A DNA stretch of 5,525 nt, from the NCBI GenBank assembly GCA_900554085.1, contig USGA01000059.1:1-5525 (forward strand), in the 5' to 3' direction. The position numbers and the translations under genes are program-made. The first letter of the stretch is position 1. Every line of letters starts with the position of its first letter. The notes beneath the pieces were generated by a model. It worked only from the letters and a program-made list of their open reading frames with translations, was not told where the DNA came from and did no database searches. The DNA comes from an uncultured Clostridia bacterium. GTDB lineage: Bacteria; Bacillota; Clostridia; Christensenellales; CAG-917. Shown here in pieces: positions 1 through 4,397 of the stretch.

Positions 1-85
1 TTCAATATTTCCCTCATTACCCCAGCGATAACCTAATGATCCGGTAAATGCCCAAAGGAGAAAAAGTGTCTGAAAGGAGTGCAAA
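1..85 (+). other. Leader of pheA, possibly including the 3' tail of an upstream gene
   Basis: No gene can be identified here. All three forward frames hit a stop before position 48 (TAA at 29-31, 34-36 and 45-47), so an upstream operon gene could end in any of them. The longest open tail is frame 3, whose visible residues are QYFPHYPSDNLMIR before TAA at 45-47; I do not recognise it. The spacing fits a tightly packed operon with an upstream aromatic-pathway gene, but that is inference. No convincing promoter or attenuator hairpin is visible in these 85 bases. Confidence 0.35.
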
Positions 86-89
86 ATGA
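48..89 (+). other. Possible 13-codon minicistron overlapping the pheA start
   Basis: An ATG at 48-50, directly after a TAA stop, opens a short frame reading MPKGEKVSERSAK that ends in TGA at 87-89 and shares ATGA with the pheA start codon. Inside it, AAAGGAG at 54-60 lies five bases before an in-frame GTG at 66, so a 7-codon version would have a good ribosome binding site. It contains no run of aromatic codons, so it does not look like a Phe/Tyr/Trp attenuator peptide. It may be chance, or it may help re-initiation at pheA. Confidence 0.2.
73..79 (+). promoter_or_regulatory. Ribosome binding site of pheA
   Basis: AAAGGAG lies six bases before the ATG at 86 and fixes that codon as the pheA start. 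A second, equally good AAAGGAG at 54-60 would instead serve a GTG at 66 that is out of frame with pheA. Confidence 0.8.
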
Positions 90-1231
90 TTGAGGAACTG
101 AGGAGCAAAATCGACGCGATAGACGACAAAATCGCAGCGCTTTATCTCGAGCGCCAGGCGGTCGTGAGAGAAATCGGCGAAGAGAAAGCCGCCAACCGAA
201 AGGCCGTGGCAGACCCGTCACGCGAAAAGAAAATAATAGCGAGAGTGACAAAACAGGCTGATGAAAGTCAAAAAATGTATCTTAAACGCGTATTTGAGAC
301 AATAATGGAGACTTCCCGTTCTTATCAACGCCAGATTGTCACCCCCGTGACTCCCCTCACGGACGCACTCCACCGAGTGCTTATGGAAGGCAAAAAATAT
401 TTCCCCGTCAGCAGCACCGTGGCGTGTCAGGGCGTGGAAGGGAGTTATTCCTCGATAGCGGCGGACAAACTTTTCGAGATTGCCGACATCACCTATTTCA
501 AAAACTTCGAGGGCGTATTCCAGGCGGTTGAAAAAGGCTTGTGCGATTACGGCGTGCTGCCTATCGAAAACAGCGCCGTCGGCAGCGTGGGCGCCGTGTA
601 CGACCTTATGAAGAAACACAACTTCTACATCGTGCGCAGCATCAAACTCAAGGTGTGTCATCATCTGCTTGCCAGAAAAGGCGTGAAGATGTCGGACATA
701 AGAGAAGTCTATTCACACGAACAGGCAATCGGTCAGTGCTCCGAATTCCTGCAGAAACTCGGCAGTAACGTCAAGGTTTATCCCTGCGCGAACACCGCCG
801 TCGCAGCGGAAACCATCGCCGCCTCGGACAGAAACGACATAGCCTGCATTTCTTCCCGCAACTGCGCCGAACTCTACGACCTCGGAATACTCGCAGGGAA
901 CATTCAGAACAACGATTCCAACTACACGCGGTTCATCTGCATAAGCAAGAATCTGGAAATCTTCGCCCCCGCCAACCGCATAAGCGTTATGATGACCTTG
1001 CCCCACGAATCGGGTTCGCTCAACCGCGTGCTCAACAAGTTCTCCACGCTCGGACTCAATCTCACCAAACTCGAATCCCGTCCCCTGCCGGGTACGGACT
1101 TCGAATTCCTGTTCTATTTCGACTTCGAAGGGCGCATCGACGACGCGGACACGCTCGCGCTGTTAGCCGAACTCGACCAGGGCAGCGAACAGTTCACGTT
1201 CCTCGGCAGTTACTGCGAGGTGGCGCAATGA
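86..1231 (+). CDS. pheA: Bifunctional chorismate mutase / prephenate dehydratase (P-protein)
   Basis: This cytoplasmic enzyme converts chorismate to prephenate and then to phenylpyruvate, the last committed steps to phenylalanine. The 381 residues are the usual length and domain order of a P-protein. Residues 1-85 are an AroQ-fold chorismate mutase; R6, R23, K34, D43, R46 and E47 line up with the active-site residues of E. coli PheA (alignment from memory). Residues ~110-285 are prephenate dehydratase, with CQGVEGSYS (114-122), PIENSAVGSV (159-168), HEQAIGQC (211-218) and the catalytic TRF motif (281-283). Residues ~297-378 are an ACT domain with a GSL turn (310-312, usually GAL) and ESRP (330-333), the classic phenylalanine feedback site. 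The start at 86 has a good ribosome binding site. The stop overlaps the next gene by ATGA. Enzyme activity is therefore expected to be Phe-inhibited. Confidence 0.96.
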   Translation: MIEELRSKIDAIDDKIAALYLERQAVVREIGEEKAANRKAVADPSREKKIIARVTKQADESQKMYLKRVFETIMETSRSYQRQIVTPVTPLTDALHRVLMEGKKYFPVSSTVACQGVEGSYSSIAADKLFEIADITYFKNFEGVFQAVEKGLCDYGVLPIENSAVGSVGAVYDLMKKHNFYIVRSIKLKVCHHLLARKGVKMSDIREVYSHEQAIGQCSEFLQKLGSNVKVYPCANTAVAAETIAASDRNDIACISSRNCAELYDLGILAGNIQNNDSNYTRFICISKNLEIFAPANRISVMMTLPHESGSLNRVLNKFSTLGLNLTKLESRPLPGTDFEFLFYFDFEGRIDDADTLALLAELDQGSEQFTFLGSYCEVAQ

Positions 1232-2481
1232 AATACGGTCTCATCGGCAATCCTCTGGGGCACAGTCACTCCCCTTTTCTCCACTGTTTCTTCGGGGACG
1301 ATTCCTACGTGCTAGAGCAGATTGACGAAGGCAGACTGGAAGACTTCCTGAAAGAACGCGACTTTCTCGCTGTAAACGTCACAATTCCCTATAAACGCGC
1401 GGTTATGTCTCGGCTCGACGGAATATCCGCCGTGGCCGAGGAGTGCGACGCAGTGAACACGGTGGTTAACCGCGACGGCAAACTTTACGGGTTCAACACC
1501 GACCTCTTCGGAATGGAATTTGCGCTCACGCGGGCGGGAATTTCGCTCAAAGGCAAGAACGTCGTGGTACTGGGCAGCGGCGGCACTTCCCATACGGCAC
1601 AGGTGCTCGCGCGCCACTGCGGAGCCCGCTCCGTGAAAGTCGTGAGCAGAACGGGTCAGTACAACTACAACAATCTTTTACCCGTACGGGACGCCGAAGT
1701 GCTGTTCAACACAACTCCCGTCGGAATGTTCCCGAATATGTCTGCGGCTCCCGTCGACCTCGGGTGCTTCCCCGCCCTCGAAGGGCTGTTCGACGCGGTA
1801 TACAACCCCCTCCGTACCCGCCTGGTGCAACAGGCGAAATCGCTGGGGATTAAATGCGCCGACGGTCTGCTTATGCTCGCGGCGCAGGCAAAGGCTTCCC
1901 GCAATCTTTTCACGGGCGGTATTATGCCGGTTCCCGGCGACGAACGCGAGGAAAAACTCATACTTGCCGCCCGCGACGCCCTCAAACGACGCCTTACAAA
2001 CATTGTGCTCACGGGAATGCCCGGCTCGGGGAAATCGACGGTGGGCGCCGCCGTAGCCGATATGCTGGGGCGGCAATTCGTGGACGCCGACGCCGAAATC
2101 GTCAAAGCGGCGGGCAAAAGCATACCCGACATCTTCGCAGAGGAAGGCGAGACGGGTTTCCGCAAACGCGAAAGCGAAGTGTTGCGCATTTTAGGAGATA
2201 AGCAGGGAATTGTTCTGGCAACGGGCGGCGGTGCGCCGCTCTCCCCCGAGAACAGGCTCAACCTCAGGGCAAACGGATACGTTGTATATCTCGACAGAGA
2301 CCTTCGTGCGCTGCCGACCGACGGCAGACCGCTTTCGCAAAAAGGCGACCTGAAAAAAATGTACGACGAACGTCGCGCCGCATACGAAGCGACGGCAGAC
2401 GTCAAAGTGGAAAACAACGCCGCTCCCGAGGACGCGGCGCGCGAAATTACGGAGAAATTCAATGAAAGTTCTTGTGATTAA
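1228..2481 (+). CDS. aroE-aroK: Fused shikimate dehydrogenase - shikimate kinase
   Basis: One 417-residue protein carries two consecutive shikimate-pathway enzymes: NADPH-dependent reduction of 3-dehydroshikimate to shikimate, then ATP-dependent phosphorylation to shikimate 3-phosphate. Residues 1-~231 are AroE: GNPLGHSHSP (7-16, shikimate-binding serines 13 and 15), NVTIPYK with the catalytic Lys56, AVNTV (75-79), GFNTD with catalytic Asp92, a nucleotide-binding loop GSGGTS (116-121), NTTPVGM (161-167) and AAQA (Q220). Residues ~232-255 are a linker. Residues ~256-417 are AroK: Walker A GMPGSGKST (263-271), DADAEI (286-291), FRKRE (311-315), TGGG (332-335) and the lid motif DGRPL (365-369). 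All key residues of both domains are present and the frame is unbroken, so both activities are expected. GAGGTG at 1217-1222 lies five bases before the ATG. The AroE half is somewhat shorter than the ~270 residues of E. coli AroE. Confidence 0.94.
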   Translation: MKYGLIGNPLGHSHSPFLHCFFGDDSYVLEQIDEGRLEDFLKERDFLAVNVTIPYKRAVMSRLDGISAVAEECDAVNTVVNRDGKLYGFNTDLFGMEFALTRAGISLKGKNVVVLGSGGTSHTAQVLARHCGARSVKVVSRTGQYNYNNLLPVRDAEVLFNTTPVGMFPNMSAAPVDLGCFPALEGLFDAVYNPLRTRLVQQAKSLGIKCADGLLMLAAQAKASRNLFTGGIMPVPGDEREEKLILAARDALKRRLTNIVLTGMPGSGKSTVGAAVADMLGRQFVDADAEIVKAAGKSIPDIFAEEGETGFRKRESEVLRILGDKQGIVLATGGGAPLSPENRLNLRANGYVVYLDRDLRALPTDGRPLSQKGDLKKMYDERRAAYEATADVKVENNAAPEDAAREITEKFNESSCD

Positions 2482-2896
2482 CGGACCCAATCTCAATATG
2501 CTCGGCGTGCGCGAACCCGACCTTTACGGCAAGCGCGACTACTCCGCTCTCGTGGGATTCGTGGAAAAGGAAGCGGCGCGGCGCGGAATACACGCCGATT
2601 GTTTCCAGTCCAACAGCGAGGGCGAAATCGTAACCGAAATCCAGAACGCGCTCGGCACTTACGACGCCATTGTCATAAACGCCGCCGCTTACACCCACAC
2701 TTCGGTCGCCATACTCGACGCGCTCAAGGCCGTCGGGTTGCCTACCGTCGAGGTGCACCTCACCGACATATCCGCGCGCGAGGAATTCAGGCGTTTCAGT
2801 TACGTTTCCCTGTACGCAAACAAAACCATATGCGGAAAAGGTTTCGACGGTTACGCGGAAGCCCTTGACGTACTCCTCGCGCTCTCGGAGAAATAA
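2462..2896 (+). CDS. aroQ: Type II 3-dehydroquinate dehydratase
   Basis: The protein dehydrates 3-dehydroquinate to 3-dehydroshikimate, the substrate of the AroE domain encoded just upstream. At 144 residues it is the normal size for the small type II enzyme, which usually forms dodecamers. Visible motifs are INGPNLNMLGVREPDLYG (6-23) with Arg17 and catalytic Tyr22, FQSNSEG (48-54), NAAAYTHTSVA (73-83; the family usually has NPGAYTHTS), and VEVHLTDI with the catalytic-pair histidine His99 (usually VEVHLSNI), followed by AREEFRRFSY (105-114). The start codon lies inside the end of aroE-aroK, a 20-nt overlap in another frame, with GGAG at 2451-2454 seven bases upstream. It is the last aromatic gene in the window and is followed by a candidate terminator. 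Confidence 0.95.
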   Translation: MKVLVINGPNLNMLGVREPDLYGKRDYSALVGFVEKEAARRGIHADCFQSNSEGEIVTEIQNALGTYDAIVINAAAYTHTSVAILDALKAVGLPTVEVHLTDISAREEFRRFSYVSLYANKTICGKGFDGYAEALDVLLALSEK

Positions 2897-2901
2897 CGGC
2901 G

Positions 2902-2928
2902 ACGGGCGCACCCGCCGCGCCCCGTTTT
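2902..2928 (+). terminator. Weak intrinsic terminator candidate behind aroQ
   Basis: Five bases after the aroQ stop, ACGGGCGC (2902-2909) can pair with GCGCCCCGT (2917-2925), leaving one bulged C at 2920 and a loop at 2910-2916. A run of only four T (2925-2928) follows. The stem is GC-rich but the T-tract is short and the bulge weakens it, so termination may be partial. A competing small hairpin, CGGG/CCCG at 2903-2914, is also possible. Confidence 0.35.
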
Positions 2929-2949
2929 GCACCCCCGACCCGTTTTGCA
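2921..2949. repeat. 11-bp direct repeat, period 18
   Basis: CCCGTTTTGCA occurs at 2921-2931 and again at 2939-2949, with identical sequence and starts 18 bases apart. The second copy is also part of an inverted repeat CCGTT-TTGC-AACGG (2940-2953). The repeat lies between aroQ and the small gene at 2997, where a protein could bind upstream of that gene, but the first copy also supplies the T-tract of the terminator candidate. Function is not known. Confidence 0.45.
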
Positions 2950-2986
2950 ACGGATAAATATCCCCCTTCCGCGCATACTGAAATCG

Positions 2987-2994
2987 TGAGGTGG
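2987..2994 (+). promoter_or_regulatory. Ribosome binding site of the small gene at 2997
   Basis: TGAGGTGG just before the ATG at 2997 pairs with the 16S anti-Shine-Dalgarno through GAGGTG (2988-2993). Aligned to the AGGAGG core, the spacing to the ATG is about five bases. This is the main argument that the short frame downstream is translated. Confidence 0.6.
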
Positions 2995-2996
2995 AT

Positions 2997-3158
2997 ATGA
3001 GCAAGAAAAAGATTGAGCGCAGAGGCGTCAAAGGCACGCTGGCATACGGCAACCAGTCCGAAGAACAAATCCGCGAAGCGGGTCAGTGGGAAAACGCCGC
3101 TTTCCGCGGCGACCGCGACGGCGCGTTACGCGTTCCCCGCAAAAAGAAACGACAATAA
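2997..3158 (+). CDS. Small very basic protein of unknown function, 53 residues
   Basis: I do not recognise this protein. It starts MSKKKIERRG and ends RVPRKKKRQ, with lysine/arginine clusters at both ends (residues 3-12 and 45-52) and a more mixed middle, SEEQIREAGQWENAAF (21-36). There are 15 Lys/Arg against 7 Asp/Glu, no cysteine, no hydrophobic segment and no signal peptide, so it should be soluble and cytoplasmic. The composition would suit nucleic-acid or ribosome contact, but that is only a guess from charge. Support for a real gene is a good ribosome binding site, its own intergenic space, GC-rich wobble positions like the neighbours, and a strong terminator whose stem begins at the last base of its stop codon. 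It lies on the aro strand and converges on tetR. It could be cotranscribed with aroQ by read-through. Confidence 0.6.
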   Translation: MSKKKIERRGVKGTLAYGNQSEEQIREAGQWENAAFRGDRDGALRVPRKKKRQ

Positions 3159-3185
3159 AAAACGCGCCCGTCGGGGCGCGTTTTT
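3158..3185. terminator. Strong bidirectional intrinsic terminator
   Basis: A perfect 12-bp stem, 3158-3169 paired with 3174-3185, closes a GTCG loop (3170-3173). The core is CGCGCCC/GGGCGCG. It is flanked by A6 at 3157-3162 and T5 at 3181-3185, so it gives a U-tract in both directions. It ends the small gene on the + strand, whose TAA overlaps the stem, and the ornithine aminotransferase-bioY-tetR operon on the - strand, ten bases beyond the tetR stop. Confidence 0.9.
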
Positions 3186-3195
3186 CTTTGTGTCA

Positions 3196-3786
3196 TCAGG
3201 CGCAATATTCCGAGAGGGTCATCATCGCTATCGCGCTCAGTTGCTTGCGGATATCCTCCAACGTGTAATTGGGCTCGTCGAGCAACCACCATTTGATGAG
3301 GGATATTATTCCGCCCGCGAAAAATTCCGCGAGAATGTCCGAGGGCAACGAACCCTTGCCGTCGCGCGGGCGGGCGTGGCTGAGGCGGTTGATTATATTG
3401 TGAGTGAGGATTTCGTGCACCTTGTCGAAAACCAGCGCGCTGTCCGCCTTGAGTATAATGGTGCGTATGCGCTTGCGGTTGTTGTCGAGAAAACAAATCC
3501 CCAGGTCCATAACCTCGTTGTAATAGGTGATGAGGTCGTTCTCGCCGTGAGCGCGTTTGACCTGCTCGTGGAGCCCGTACATAATGTCGCTTATGCACTT
3601 GTCGAGCAGGCTGTATTTATCCTCGAAATGGGTGTAGAAAGTGCCGCGGTTTATAAGCGCGCGGTCGCAGATGTCGATAACCGTAATCGAGCCGAACGAC
3701 TTTTCGTCGAGCAGTTCGTAGAAAGCGTCCACAATGGCTTTCTGGGTGCGTTGGATACGCAAGTCGGTTTTGTTGCCGTTCTTCAT
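3196..3786 (-). CDS. TetR-family transcriptional regulator
   Basis: A 196-residue cytoplasmic DNA-binding protein, the normal size for TetR. Residues ~10-60 are the N-terminal DNA-binding domain: RIQRTQKAIVDAFYELL (10-26), then the helix-turn-helix SITVIDICDRALINRGTFYTHFEDK spanning 33-57, closely matching the family pattern around the GTFYTHF recognition helix. The rest is helical and variable, as expected for a ligand-binding domain; its style resembles the Firmicutes-type TetR C-terminal domain, so the ligand cannot be read from sequence. The gene is the last of the operon: its ATG overlaps the bioY stop (ATGA), with AGGAGG at 3797-3792 five bases upstream. It may control this operon, but the operon promoter lies outside the window and no operator can be seen. 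Actinobacterial BioQ is a TetR-type biotin regulator, but I see no specific likeness to it. Confidence 0.9.
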   Translation of the reverse strand: MKNGNKTDLRIQRTQKAIVDAFYELLDEKSFGSITVIDICDRALINRGTFYTHFEDKYSLLDKCISDIMYGLHEQVKRAHGENDLITYYNEVMDLGICFLDNNRKRIRTIILKADSALVFDKVHEILTHNIINRLSHARPRDGKGSLPSDILAEFFAGGIISLIKWWLLDEPNYTLEDIRKQLSAIAMMTLSEYCA

Positions 3787-4397
3787 AATTTCCTCCTGTC
3801 CGCACCCGTGTTTTCAAGCGTCCGCAGGCAAGCCGAACGGTCCGCAAGCGGGTTGGAAAGTCTCTTGGATATAACCTCCGCCGCCTTGTAGGCAAGAATT
3901 ACGGAGAGAATGTCTTTGGCGATATACGGCACGGAAACCGCCAGCGCCGAGGCACCCCAACCGTTTTCCGTGACGAGAGCGTACTGCAGTATTCCCGCAA
4001 CGTGACAGATTATCAGCCCGAGCAGCCCCGAGGCTATGCGCACCGCCGCACCGCGGCCGCCCCAGTTGGCGCCCGAAAACGCCGCGAGAAAGAAAAAGCC
4101 CCAGATAAACCCGCCCGTTACGCCGACGAGTTTCTGAATCCCGCCCGTGAAATTGGCAAATACGGGCACGCCCACCGCGCCGAGCAGCACATAGATTCCT
4201 ATCGCCGCAAGTCCGTATTTCCAACCGAGGAAAAAACCGGCGAAAGCGATTGCGAAAGTCTGCAGCGTGAGAGGCACTCCCGACGGCATAGGAATGGAAA
4301 TCTGCGCAATACAAGCGGTTAACGCGGCAAACAACGCGATATAAACCATTTGTTTGGTTTTTTCCGAAGCGGTCAGTTTCTTGCCGTGCGACTTCAT
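3783..4397 (-). CDS. bioY: BioY-family ECF transporter substrate-binding subunit (probable biotin uptake)
   Basis: An integral membrane S component that captures biotin and works with the EcfA/A'/T energising module, not encoded here. The 204 residues show about six hydrophobic segments (approximately 17-34, 45-58, 60-78, 90-108, 119-140, 152-172). BioY hallmarks are PLTLQTFAIAFAGFFLG (42-58), LLGAVGVPVFANFTGG (71-86) and GVTGGFIWGF (92-101). Near the C-terminus, VPYIAKDILS (156-165) carries the conserved Asp162, but Ser165 stands where many BioY proteins have lysine (from memory), so specificity is less certain than family. A charged tail of ~25 residues follows. The ATG overlaps the ornithine aminotransferase stop (ATGA), with AGGAAG at 4410-4405 upstream; the stop overlaps tetR. 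No lone-standing promoter or biotin-repressor site is visible. Confidence 0.88.
   Translation of the reverse strand: MKSHGKKLTASEKTKQMVYIALFAALTACIAQISIPMPSGVPLTLQTFAIAFAGFFLGWKYGLAAIGIYVLLGAVGVPVFANFTGGIQKLVGVTGGFIWGFFFLAAFSGANWGGRGAAVRIASGLLGLIICHVAGILQYALVTENGWGASALAVSVPYIAKDILSVILAYKAAEVISKRLSNPLADRSACLRTLENTGADRRKL
3792..3797 (-). promoter_or_regulatory. Ribosome binding site of tetR inside bioY
   Basis: A perfect AGGAGG on the minus strand lies five bases before the tetR ATG (3786) and inside the last codons of bioY. It is the strongest ribosome binding site in the window and suggests efficient translation of the regulator, not only coupling to bioY. Confidence 0.8.

Noticed and set aside
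1..85. T-box or aromatic attenuator ahead of pheA
   Set aside because: Only 85 bases are visible, with no T-box sequence, no aromatic codon run in the short frame, and no terminator hairpin.
218..664. A 148-codon open frame on the - strand opposite pheA
   Set aside because: It is antisense to the chorismate mutase and dehydratase coding sequence, with no domain and no ribosome binding site of note.
1665..2462. A 265-codon open frame on the - strand opposite aroE-aroK
   Set aside because: It is rich in Ser and Arg, has no recognisable domain, and lies wholly antisense to a gene with intact catalytic motifs.
2927..2979. A sigma-70 promoter for the small gene (TTGCAC or TTGCAA as -35, GATAAA or CATACT as -10)
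   Set aside because: No pairing gives a 16-18 base spacer: TTGCAC to GATAAA is 20 and TTGCAA to CATACT is 23. The small gene may be read from upstream, or its promoter is of another type.
3013..3891. A 292-codon open frame on the + strand running across tetR and into bioY
   Set aside because: It is antisense to tetR and the end of bioY, both of which have clear family motifs. It has no ribosome binding site of note and would have to cross the strong terminator at 3158-3185. It overlaps the better supported small gene. The long opening reflects GC-rich codon structure of the opposite strand.
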